Source of the DNA: Thermoanaerobaculales bacterium
GTDB lineage: Bacteria; Acidobacteriota; Thermoanaerobaculia; Thermoanaerobaculales; Sulfomarinibacteraceae
Assembly (NCBI GenBank): GCA_029932545.1
Contig: JAOZPW010000248.1
Location: 1 to 5,759 of the forward strand
Reading direction: 5' to 3'
Length of the DNA stretch: 5,759 nucleotides
Positions 1-5,759 of the stretch are shown here, piece after piece (positions within the stretch are counted from its first letter, which is position 1; every line of letters starts with the position of its first letter). A program made the position numbers and the translations under genes. A model generated the notes under the pieces. It saw only the letters and a program-made list of their open reading frames with translations. It did no database searches and was not told the DNA's origin.

Positions 1-3000
1 ACCTGGTGGCCGGCGGGGTCGGAATCCTTGCTCATGGTGAAGGCGCGGGGTTCATAGCCGACCGGCGTGCCCGCGGTGCTCGAACCGGCGACAGCGGCGA
101 TTGTCTGGGGATCGTTGGCCGTCGTCAGAATTGCACCGGGGGGGAAATCCGGGTCATTCTCGTCAACATTGACAACGGTGTCACCAGGCTCGACGGTTGC
201 CAGGTAGTCGCCGTTACTGTCGGTACTGATGGTCTGTATATTGCCCAGGCTGTCGGTGATGATGACATCGACGTTGGCCATGTCCGGTTCTCCGGCATCC
301 TGTGTTCCATTACCGTCGAGATCAACAAAGAGATGGCCGGTGACATCGGCGGTGCCGACGATCGGGATCTGAATCAGATTGGTATCAATTGCCAGGGTCT
401 GATCGGACAAGACGTTGGCCTGATTGGTCACGAACAGCCCCGTCGTGCCGGCATCGACCTTGACCTGGAAGCGAAAGGTGATGTCCTCGCCCGGAGGCAG
501 AATGGGGATCAGCAATTCCAATCGATCCGGATCGGGGGTCGTATTGATCTCGCCCTCGTCGTCACCGGTGGCATCGGTGACCGAGACGAAGGGGTCGGTG
601 TTCAATCGCCACTCCATCGACTCAATAACGTAGGTGGCATTGGGATAGTAGGGGTCAATTACAAGGATGTTGGTCGCGGCCACCGGTGAGATATTGGTGA
701 CGATGATTTCAAAGGTTGCCACCTCGTTGGGGTGCAGAGGGCCTGCGGGGCCGCTCTTCGAAGCGGTCAATTCCGGCCCGACGACCTCGGTGACGACATT
801 GTTGCTGGGGAAATATGGAGTCTGGTCGCTCTCGTAGGTGGCAACATTGTCAATCAGCGTGCCGACCGGGGTGCCGTCATTGACGATCACCTGGAACGAG
901 AGGATGTAAGGGGTGCCTACGGGGAAGCTGGCGGCGGCCCACTCGACGGCGTTCTGGGATGCGACGAAGGCGCCGCCCGGTGTGCCGTCGATCGTTGGGT
1001 CGTTGCAAACCCCCGGGTTGGTCACGGAATCGCAGTAGGTCGCAAAGGCAGGAATCGGGTCAGTGACAACTGAATTGGTTTCTGCGGCTACGCCGCCGTT
1101 GTTAATGTTGATCGTATAGGTCAGCACGTCACCCACCGCTGCGAATACCTTGTCGACGGATTTTTCGACCGTGACGTCCGATTGGGTGATGATGGCCATG
1201 TCGAAGGGTTGGAACTTGCTGCTGCCCAACTCTCCGTATGCCCGAGCCTCGTTCAACAGGGATCGTGGCGTTCCTCCTGGCGAGGCAGGGATGTCGATCT
1301 GGTAGGTGACCGTCAAGGTTCGGTTGGCTTCGAGTTGGTCGGGACTCAAGGTCCAGTCCAGGCGATACAAATCAGGCGAAGTCGAGTATTGCGTCACCAC
1401 GGGGTCAGTGGTGTCCTGCATCAGATTGGGGTAGGTGACCAGGGTGCTGCCCGTGACGTAGTCGGCGCCGGTGACGCCCGCCGGCAGCAGGTCGAAAACC
1501 TCGACATTGACGACAGGAGCGATGCCTTCAAAGTCACCGGAGGAAACCTCGAGGTTATAGGTGGTGATGCCCCCGGCCGTCGGTACCAGCGCCGGATCGA
1601 CGGTCTTCTCAATCTCCAGTACCGGATCGATAAACAGGGGAGGATAGACGGTATAGCCGGTATCGATGGCGGTCCCGCTTCCTTCGGTCAAATCAGTCTC
1701 TTGGCCCCAGGCGATGGCGACAGGTTTGTTGGTGATGACTCGGGTGCCGGTATTGTCGAAGTCGATGTAGTCGAAGACGGACAGGGACGACAGGGTATTG
1801 ACGGTGTAGATGCAGTTCGGGGTTGCGGGATCGCAGGCGGCGCCTGGGGCGCCGGCATCAGCGGCGCCGTCACCATCCAGGTCGACCTCATCGAAGAGGC
1901 CGTCGTTGTCAAAATCGATCCAGACCAGCGTATTGTTGAGCGTTGGCGAAATGTAGATCGGGCTGAAATTATTTGGTGGAGAGCTGGGAATGAACTCACC
2001 TGGGGCGTAGGAAATGGTGTAGCTGGTCGTCAGGAAACGCGTTGCCAACCATGAGTGGCCCCAATCGCTGCGAGGGGTTGTGTAGTCATAAGCCGTGATG
2101 CCCCAGAAGGTGCGATCCGAGGTCATTCGCACGGTCGAATTATCGGGAATTTCATACGGGACGACAGAATTTGGTCCCACGGTAACGACGGTTGACCCTG
2201 TTGAGTCGGTGATCGTGACATCGATCGAAGGGATGGGGTCCGGGTTGAAAATATAGATCGCCCCTGGACGATCTTCGCTGCCGGAAGGCCCCGCCGTTGA
2301 GTCATCACCCTCTGCTGTCGTGATGTAGTCGGTGGTATGCAGCACATCGGGAATCAGCGCGTAGTGGCGTGTCGCCCACGTCCCGTCGCCCCCGGTGAAA
2401 AGCAGACCCGAGATTGGTTTCGTCGTCGAGACCTTGGTGCCTGCGTTGATGGTGATCTGAATCGTTGCATCCTGGGCGCCGTCGTCGACAAAACCGAGGG
2501 AGGTCCAGTGTTGACCTCGATCAAGGATGAAGGAGACTGCCCCGGCGCCTGGGCTGGTGACCAGAATCGAGGTATCGTCTTCGTATGCCACAATATTGAG
2601 ATCGACATATTTGAAAGGAATGAAAAAGCCGGTGTCGTGGAGATCTTCCCCGACCGGAATTGAGTAGGCAAATGCCTCGTTGACCGCTTCGCGGGCCAGA
2701 ATCTCGGTTGACCCGCCGATGTACTGGGTCATTGGGTCCTGGGTATGCACGACCGACAAGGGTCCGCCGGTGCTGCGCAGGAGATCTCCCCCGTCGAAGC
2801 GGAATTCGCTGTCGGTACAGGCGCCCGGCGTTGCGCAGCGGGGGTTGACCGGCACGGTGGAGCAGAGGTCGGTGAAGGTCAAAGGGTCAATCGAGGGCAC
2901 GGTGCAGCCGGCTGAGAGTCCGGCGTTCGAAGCCAGGTTGACGTACTGCCCACGGTCCAGCGTATCGCTGGTGCAGACGTCCAGGGTGAAATCACAGGCG

Positions 3001-3398
3001 TCGCCGTTACTCGGGTCGCCATCTCCGAGCACCATCGTCGAGGCCTGCGCCGGATTGAAGATATCGGCCTCAAAGCCGTCTTCCCAGTGGTCGTAGTAGA
3101 TCACCTGAAAGTCGGCATTGGCCGTTGCGGTGATCAGGGAGTTCGATCCGTCGTCCAGAGGCCCGGCGCCCTCCCCGTTAACCACCCGATCCATCATGTC
3201 CCAGACATGCTGCTCGTACCCCAAGATAAAGTACTCCTGGTAGCCCGAGGGCACACCCTGGGCGCCCAACGGCCCGACGGTGCAGACCGCGAGAAAAGCG
3301 AACAACAGAATTATCCCTGAAAGGCGGGAGAGGCACACCCAAGAACGTAACGCCGTCTGTACGTGTTTGGGTTGCGAAGTGGTGATATGTTGAGTCAT
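1..3398 (-). CDS. Giant secreted multidomain surface protein (IgGFc-binding-N-like, DUF11 repeats, SdrD-B-like), 5' part only
   Basis: An unbroken minus-strand frame of 1132 codons runs off the left edge, so the C-terminus is missing. The ATG at 3398 is the only sensible start: an in-frame TGA lies five codons upstream (3414-3416) and a GGGGGA ribosome-binding site sits 6 bases before it. Residues 1-46 form a long Sec signal peptide (basic stretch, hydrophobic core about 28-41, cleavage after LGA46). Residues about 48-250 contain the motif YYDHWEDG (101-108) and a Cys-rich stretch. Residues about 255-460 resemble the IgGFc-binding protein N-terminal domain (FIPFKYVD around 259-266, then EDDTSILV and GTKVSTTKPISG). 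Residues 495-514 carry two Asp-rich calcium-type loops. Three DUF11/conserved-repeat domains begin near 591, 741 and 874, each with an (E)K/SK-type first strand. An SdrD-B/carboxypeptidase-regulatory-like domain begins near 1018 (HLFVDLDGNGTQDAGEPD). Inference: an extracellular adhesin or matrix-like protein. No enzymatic domain is seen, and its exact role is unknown. Confidence 0.93.
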   Translation of the reverse strand, partial: MTQHITTSQPKHVQTALRSWVCLSRLSGIILLFAFLAVCTVGPLGAQGVPSGYQEYFILGYEQHVWDMMDRVVNGEGAGPLDDGSNSLITATANADFQVIYYDHWEDGFEADIFNPAQASTMVLGDGDPSNGDACDFTLDVCTSDTLDRGQYVNLASNAGLSAGCTVPSIDPLTFTDLCSTVPVNPRCATPGACTDSEFRFDGGDLLRSTGGPLSVVHTQDPMTQYIGGSTEILAREAVNEAFAYSIPVGEDLHDTGFFIPFKYVDLNIVAYEDDTSILVTSPGAGAVSFILDRGQHWTSLGFVDDGAQDATIQITINAGTKVSTTKPISGLLFTGGDGTWATRHYALIPDVLHTTDYITTAEGDDSTAGPSGSEDRPGAIYIFNPDPIPSIDVTITDSTGSTVVTVGPNSVVPYEIPDNSTVRMTSDRTFWGITAYDYTTPRSDWGHSWLATRFLTTSYTISYAPGEFIPSSPPNNFSPIYISPTLNNTLVWIDFDNDGLFDEVDLDGDGAADAGAPGAACDPATPNCIYTVNTLSSLSVFDYIDFDNTGTRVITNKPVAIAWGQETDLTEGSGTAIDTGYTVYPPLFIDPVLEIEKTVDPALVPTAGGITTYNLEVSSGDFEGIAPVVNVEVFDLLPAGVTGADYVTGSTLVTYPNLMQDTTDPVVTQYSTSPDLYRLDWTLSPDQLEANRTLTVTYQIDIPASPGGTPRSLLNEARAYGELGSSKFQPFDMAIITQSDVTVEKSVDKVFAAVGDVLTYTININNGGVAAETNSVVTDPIPAFATYCDSVTNPGVCNDPTIDGTPGGAFVASQNAVEWAAASFPVGTPYILSFQVIVNDGTPVGTLIDNVATYESDQTPYFPSNNVVTEVVGPELTASKSGPAGPLHPNEVATFEIIVTNISPVAATNILVIDPYYPNATYVIESMEWRLNTDPFVSVTDATGDDEGEINTTPDPDRLELLIPILPPGEDITFRFQVKVDAGTTGLFVTNQANVLSDQTLAIDTNLIQIPIVGTADVTGHLFVDLDGNGTQDAGEPDMANVDVIITDSLGNIQTISTDSNGDYLATVEPGDTVVNVDENDPDFPPGAILTTANDPQTIAAVAGSSTAGTPVGYEPRAFTMSKDSDPAGHQ

Positions 3399-3403
3399 AG
3401 GAT

Positions 3404-3410
3404 TTCCCCC
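3404..3410 (-). promoter_or_regulatory. Ribosome-binding site of the giant surface-protein gene
   Basis: On the minus strand GGGGGAA precedes the ATG at 3398, with 6 bases between the GGA core and the start codon. Together with the in-frame stop at 3414-3416 it fixes the start. A competing ATG at 3417 is in another frame and gives only a 79-codon shadow. Confidence 0.6.
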
Positions 3411-3481
3411 GGGTCATCTGGTCTTTTCGGCTTCTGTCTGTCGCGAAGATTTCAAGGAAAGCCGGAAACTAACCTCATTAA

Positions 3482-3509
3482 ATTGTATCATGACGAGCCC
3501 GTCCTCCAA
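3482..3509 (-). promoter_or_regulatory. Candidate sigma70 extended -10 promoter for the giant surface-protein gene
   Basis: Read on the minus strand, TGATACAAT (3490-3482) fits an extended -10 element (TGn followed by TACAAT, one mismatch to TATAAT). A poor -35-like TTGGAG lies at 3509-3504 with a 16-base spacer, which is tolerable for an extended -10 promoter. Transcription would start near 3475, giving a leader of roughly 75 bases before the ATG at 3398. The assignment rests on pattern matching alone; no operator-like repeat is evident beside it. Confidence 0.4.
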
Positions 3510-3510
3510 A

Positions 3511-3750
3511 AGCTGAGATCCTATAGAAATGCGGTCAACAAGCCTCGGCATGATTCATTACCTCTCCGGGAGAGCGACCGACAAGGGTGGCATGGATCTG
3601 GTACCCGTGACAGAACAGCCGGCTGCCCGAGCTGAAACCGCCGAACTCGTGCAGACCCAACAGGAGCTGCGCGGTCCCATACCTGGGAACCCAAACCTCT
3701 CGGTCCTCATCGAGCGGACAATCTCGATGGGATTGGCCTGAGTGTTATAA
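3511..3750. other. Intergenic stretch without a credible intact gene
   Basis: All six frames are short here. The longest (plus, 3529-3741, 70 codons) lacks a ribosome-binding site, signal peptide or recognisable domain. It lies in the same frame as the downstream orphan tail but is separated from it by TGA at 3739-3741 and TAA at 3748-3750. It could be the eroded upstream part of that gene, but nothing in its sequence shows this. A small imperfect inverted repeat (GGTCCCA / TGGGAACC, about 3673-3692) has no T-run and no obvious role. No tRNA, CRISPR or insertion sequence is seen. Confidence 0.5.
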
Positions 3751-3930
3751 TTGGCGGTGCAGGAATGCACAAAAGTCGGGACATCCTCGAAGGAGGTTAT
3801 TCGATGGACAACCTGCTACAACGGTGACAGTGGGAGTTACACGATCACCGTAACCCTCTTTCTTTTCAAAGACGATTTCGAGAGTGGTGATCTTTTGGGA
3901 TGGTCGGACTCGGTCGGGGGGCCTCCATAG
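3751..3930 (+). pseudogene. Orphan 3' end of a secreted-protein gene with an F-E-x-G...W-S C-terminal tail
   Basis: From just after the in-frame TAA at 3748-3750 to TAG at 3928-3930, this frame encodes 59 residues with no start codon of its own that would give a sensible protein. The middle (CYNGDSGSYTITVTLFLF) resembles the last strands of an extracellular beta-sandwich; pre-peptidase C-terminal domains commonly end in a similar S-G-x-Y-T-L-x-V pattern. The end is KDDFESGDLLGWSDSVGGPP followed by the stop. This matches the tail of the intact protein ending at 5709 (F-S-D-G-F-E-D-G-S-T-Q-A-W-S-D). A terminator-like hairpin begins 16 bases after the stop. I interpret it as the remnant of a decayed or frameshifted gene related in export route to its neighbour; a sequencing frameshift in a live gene is the alternative. 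Confidence 0.5.
3790..3827 (+). promoter_or_regulatory. Strong Shine-Dalgarno sequence with a 7-codon reading frame
   Basis: AAGGAGG at 3790-3796 is a near-perfect Shine-Dalgarno sequence, 7 bases before the ATG at 3804. The frame it opens is only MDNLLQR followed by TGA (3825-3827). It overlaps the orphan tail frame in a different register. It may be a chance purine run inside old coding sequence, or the start of a short gene whose frame has been lost. A leader peptide is possible but unsupported, since no downstream gene is clearly coupled to it. Confidence 0.25.
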
Positions 3931-3945
3931 GGCGACTGGCGTGGC

Positions 3946-3980
3946 AGGTCCCTCCTGGGAGGTGACCTTCTTCATTATTT
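3946..3980 (+). terminator. Rho-independent terminator-like hairpin after the orphan tail
   Basis: AGGTC at 3946-3950 pairs with GACCT at 3964-3968, and CCTC at 3951-3954 pairs with GAGG at 3959-3962. This gives a 9-bp stem with one bulged T (3963) and a 4-base loop. A T-rich stretch, TTCTTCATTATTT, continues to 3980. Its position just downstream of the TAG at 3930 supports that frame having been the true 3' end of a plus-strand gene. The T-run is interrupted, so the strength is uncertain. Confidence 0.5.
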
Positions 3981-4022
3981 ATCTCGAAACTCAGGCTAGA
4001 ATGAGCGATCCGAAGTGCTTCG

Positions 4023-4508
4023 ATGATCCTACTGTGTCTATTGGTGGCGTGCGTCACCTTTGGGTCGCTTCCCTGTCTGCCGTGTGTCGGATTGATGGTC
4101 GAGGACAGCGTTCAGGCGGTTTCCGCCGTTGAGCTGATCCCTTCGTTGGGTGAGGGTGAGACCCTCTTTGTTGCCTGGAACGTGCCGCTGGATGGGACGT
4201 TCGAGCCCGGGGTCGTTGCTCAGGTCGAGGCCTCAGGCGCCACACCGTGGCTGGTCGTTTCGTTCGAGACCGAGTGGCCCCCGGCCGATTATGATGATCA
4301 GCTGGCCTCGGAGTTGGCGGTCCTCAGTGAATTCCTGCCGGGGTATCCCGTGGCTATCTACGCCGCAGCCGCTCCCGATGAGCCCGGAGATATTGCCGTT
4401 GAAGCAGCTCGCAACGTTGCTTCCGGCGCCGGGACGACACTCTTCGACTTCTCGGAAACCCAGGTTGAGTCGACCGCAGGCCATCGGGTTCAAGGTGAGG
4501 GAAATTGA
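4023..4508 (+). CDS. Exported protein of unknown function, possible half beta/alpha barrel
   Basis: I do not recognise the family. The 161-residue product starts with a hydrophobic segment (about 2-23) that could be a signal peptide, with possible cleavage after VSA35. It lacks the usual basic N-terminus and has several Cys, so export is likely but not certain. Strand-like and helix-like stretches then alternate: TLFVAWNVPLD (47-57), EPGVVAQVEASG (61-72), TPWLVVSFET (74-83), YDDQLASELAVLSEF (90-104), YPVAIYAAAA (108-117), IAVEAARNV (124-132), TTLFDF (138-143). This looks like the first half of a TIM-barrel, as in some glycoside hydrolases, but no catalytic pair can be assigned. No strong ribosome-binding site precedes the ATG, and an in-frame TGA lies seven codons upstream. 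It lacks the F-E-x-G...W-S tail. It may be a complete small protein or a truncated one. Its stop is 73 bases before the next gene on the same strand. Confidence 0.6.
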   Translation: MILLCLLVACVTFGSLPCLPCVGLMVEDSVQAVSAVELIPSLGEGETLFVAWNVPLDGTFEPGVVAQVEASGATPWLVVSFETEWPPADYDDQLASELAVLSEFLPGYPVAIYAAAAPDEPGDIAVEAARNVASGAGTTLFDFSETQVESTAGHRVQGEGN

Positions 4509-4581
4509 CAGGCTCGTCGATAGAAAGAGAGAGAGGAACCGGAATATCGGAAACACCTCATCAAAACAAGGAGACAAGAAG
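4509..4581 (+). promoter_or_regulatory. Short purine-rich leader and ribosome-binding site of the PA-domain protein
   Basis: AAGGAG at 4568-4573 lies 8 bases before the ATG at 4582 and decides that start over upstream in-frame ATG codons (as far back as 4150) inside the previous gene. A perfect -35 hexamer, TTGACA, occurs at 4505-4510 overlapping the preceding stop. No matching -10 is found 16-18 bases further on, where the sequence is GA-repeat. Whether this gene has its own promoter or is read through from the upstream gene is open. Confidence 0.6.
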
Positions 4582-5709
4582 ATGGAAAAACAGCCCGTCG
4601 GAATCCAAAAACTGTTCGCAATTGGAGTGGTCCTCAGCATGACGATGGCGCTGCCGGCATCGGCCCAGGTCGTGGACCTCACAACAGCAATTGCCGATTC
4701 AAGCGACCCGGTTAACCCGGGGACCGAGGTCACCTTTACGGTAGACGCCTCGAACATCGGAAACACCGAATCCAACGCCGTCACTCTCGACGTTTACCTC
4801 CCCAGCGGGGTCCCTGCATCAATGACGGACTACCTCGCCAACGAACCTCTGGCATTGGAGTTGGTCAATGCAACGAATGTCTCCGCCGAAGTCAGCGCCA
4901 ATATATGGAATCCAGAAAATTCTGTGACCGGTATTTGGATCGATGATTTCTGCGAGTATTTCCTGCTCCAGGCCCAAAACCTTGAGGTCATTGGTGGCGT
5001 CACGGGGACCCTGACCTATGACATCACCGCGCCGTCACTTCCCACCACGGATGGCGCGCTCCATGTCACGTCAGGTTACCGTGACACCAACCTGGATTTC
5101 GGACGCGGTGGCTGTGACACCGCCTTGGCTTGTGATACCCACCCGTGCATGGGGAGTCGCCTCAGCCTGATCGCCCCCGTTCAGGCCGCACTGGAACTCG
5201 TCAACGACGGCTCAAGCAATCCCTCAGAGGGTTGCTCCAGCCTCAATGGCTTTACCCCCGGAAGAATCGCCCTGATCGATCGAGGAACGTGTTCTTTCGA
5301 AACCAAGGCACTCAACGCCTATAACGTGGGCGCGATCGGGGCCGTCATTGCGGACAACGATGATGTCACAGATATGACTGTGGAACCGGACGACATCATA
5401 GACATGTCCTGCACCAACTACTGCGATCAGACCGTAATTCCGATTCCAATGGCCTTCGTTTCCTGGACGAACAGTCAAATCTTCCACGAAGAACTGGTCG
5501 CGGGACCGGTCCAGGTCACCATGGGACAACGAGACACGGGAGGGGTCCTGACAACCAAGGCATTCATCTGGCAAGACCCCGGTGCCGGCTACCCCGCGGA
5601 TGTCAACCTGGATAACAACATTGCCTACGAAACAACCCAGGTTGGTTCTCTCTTTTCGGACGGTTTCGAAGACGGCTCAACCCAGGCATGGTCGGACACC
5701 AGTGGCTAG
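4582..5709 (+). CDS. Secreted DUF11-like and protease-associated (PA) domain protein with a conserved C-terminal tail
   Basis: The product is 375 residues. The start at 4582 is set by AAGGAG 8 bases upstream and by a classic Sec signal peptide (residues 1-28, cleavage ASA28|Q29). Residues about 30-165 form a DUF11-like beta-sandwich: DPVNPGTEVTFTVDASNIG at 42-60, then a VTLDVYLPSGV strand. A Cys-containing linker follows (GGCDTALACDTHPCMGS). Residues about 190-330 are a PA domain: GRIALIDRGTCSF at 227-239, then K-x-x-N-A-x-x-x-G-A-x-G and the late strand VIPIPMAFVSW. PA domains usually act as binding or lid modules on subtilases and peptidases; here no protease domain accompanies it. The last 20 residues (LFSDGFEDGSTQAWSDTSG, about 357-375) match the orphan tail ending at 3930. 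Inference: an exported binding or surface protein processed or anchored through this tail. Its substrate is unknown. Confidence 0.92.
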   Translation: MEKQPVGIQKLFAIGVVLSMTMALPASAQVVDLTTAIADSSDPVNPGTEVTFTVDASNIGNTESNAVTLDVYLPSGVPASMTDYLANEPLALELVNATNVSAEVSANIWNPENSVTGIWIDDFCEYFLLQAQNLEVIGGVTGTLTYDITAPSLPTTDGALHVTSGYRDTNLDFGRGGCDTALACDTHPCMGSRLSLIAPVQAALELVNDGSSNPSEGCSSLNGFTPGRIALIDRGTCSFETKALNAYNVGAIGAVIADNDDVTDMTVEPDDIIDMSCTNYCDQTVIPIPMAFVSWTNSQIFHEELVAGPVQVTMGQRDTGGVLTTKAFIWQDPGAGYPADVNLDNNIAYETTQVGSLFSDGFEDGSTQAWSDTSG

Positions 5710-5742
5710 GAGCGTGTAGGGCATTGACGGCGGATGGATTTC

Positions 5743-5758
5743 GGAGGGTCGTTAAGTG
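5743..5758 (+). promoter_or_regulatory. Possible ribosome-binding site and GTG start at the right edge
   Basis: GGAGGG at 5743-5748 is followed after 7 bases by GTG at 5756-5758, which could open another plus-strand gene just outside the window. With under two codons visible this cannot be tested here. No terminator hairpin is seen between the TAG at 5707-5709 and this point, so read-through is conceivable. Confidence 0.2.
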
Positions 5759-5759
5759 C

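Noticed and set aside
6..689. Long plus-strand open frame (227 codons)
   Set aside because: It lies wholly opposite the giant minus-strand gene. Its translation is Gly/Asp/Val-rich with no domain or signal, whereas the minus frame gives recognisable DUF11 and SdrD-B modules. It is an antisense shadow.
1182..2054. Long plus-strand open frame (290 codons)
   Set aside because: It is also antisense to the giant gene. The openness follows from the codon bias of the real frame; the translation shows no recognisable features and no ribosome-binding site.
3178..3417. Minus-strand ATG at 3417 opening a 79-codon frame
   Set aside because: It overlaps the start of the giant gene in another register, is Arg/Gly-rich without a signal peptide core, and ends quickly. 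The ATG at 3398 has the proper ribosome-binding site and signal peptide.
3997..4002. TAGAAT as a -10 element for the 4023 gene
   Set aside because: The matching -35 region is AT-rich but poor (ATTATT), and the leader would be only about 14 bases without a good ribosome-binding site. Too weak to list as a feature.
4150..4581. Upstream extension of the PA-domain frame to an ATG at 4150
   Set aside because: The extension is Arg/Pro/Ser-rich shadow of the 4023-4508 gene and would bury the signal peptide. The ATG at 4582 has a strong ribosome-binding site and a textbook signal peptide.
4546..4767. 12-base direct repeat ATCGGAAACACC at 4546-4557 and 4756-4767
   Set aside because: There are only two copies, one in the leader and one in coding sequence, with no symmetry or spacing pattern. 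It is most likely chance.
5224..5574. Minus-strand 116-codon frame
   Set aside because: It is antisense to the PA domain, whose core motifs are clear on the plus strand.
1..5759. CRISPR array, tRNA, rRNA, insertion sequence or transposase
   Set aside because: No regularly spaced repeats, cloverleaf, conserved rRNA segment, terminal inverted repeats or transposase-like frame could be found by eye.

Overview
The window holds secreted, cell-surface-type proteins from a moderately GC-rich bacterium. The start sites carry Shine-Dalgarno-like sequences and Sec signal peptides. The tandem DUF11-type domains, an IgGFc-binding-protein-like N-terminal domain, and C-terminal tails of the form F-x-D-x-F-E-x-G-x4-W-S resemble secretomes I associate with Acidobacteriota (Thermoanaerobaculia-like) and some Gammaproteobacteria. 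That taxonomic guess is from memory and weak. No rRNA, tRNA or phylogenetic marker is present.

Layout. Positions 1-3398 on the minus strand are one uninterrupted reading frame: the first 1132 codons of a very large secreted protein that runs off the left edge. In order it has a signal peptide, an IgGFc-binding N-terminal-like region, a short Asp-rich calcium-loop segment, three DUF11-type beta-sandwich repeats and an SdrD-B-like domain. A candidate extended -10 promoter lies about 85 bases upstream of its start.

Positions 3399-4022 contain no intact gene. They do contain the broken 3' end of a plus-strand gene (about 3751-3930). Its tail has the same motif as the intact protein at the right end of the window, and a terminator-like hairpin follows it. 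I read this as a decayed or frameshifted relative.

Positions 4023-4508 (+) encode a 161-residue exported protein of unknown function whose predicted strand/helix alternation looks like half of a beta/alpha barrel. Positions 4582-5709 (+) encode a complete 375-residue secreted protein: signal peptide, DUF11-like domain, protease-associated (PA) domain, and the C-terminal F-E-x-G...W-S tail. The last 50 bases are non-coding, apart from a possible ribosome-binding site and GTG at the very edge.

How the genes relate. All recognisable products are exported and built from extracellular binding or structural modules; no catalytic domain is identifiable. The most notable point is the shared C-terminal tail on two otherwise different proteins, which suggests a common sorting, anchoring or secretion signal. 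The giant gene's own C-terminus lies outside the window, so whether it carries the tail is unknown.
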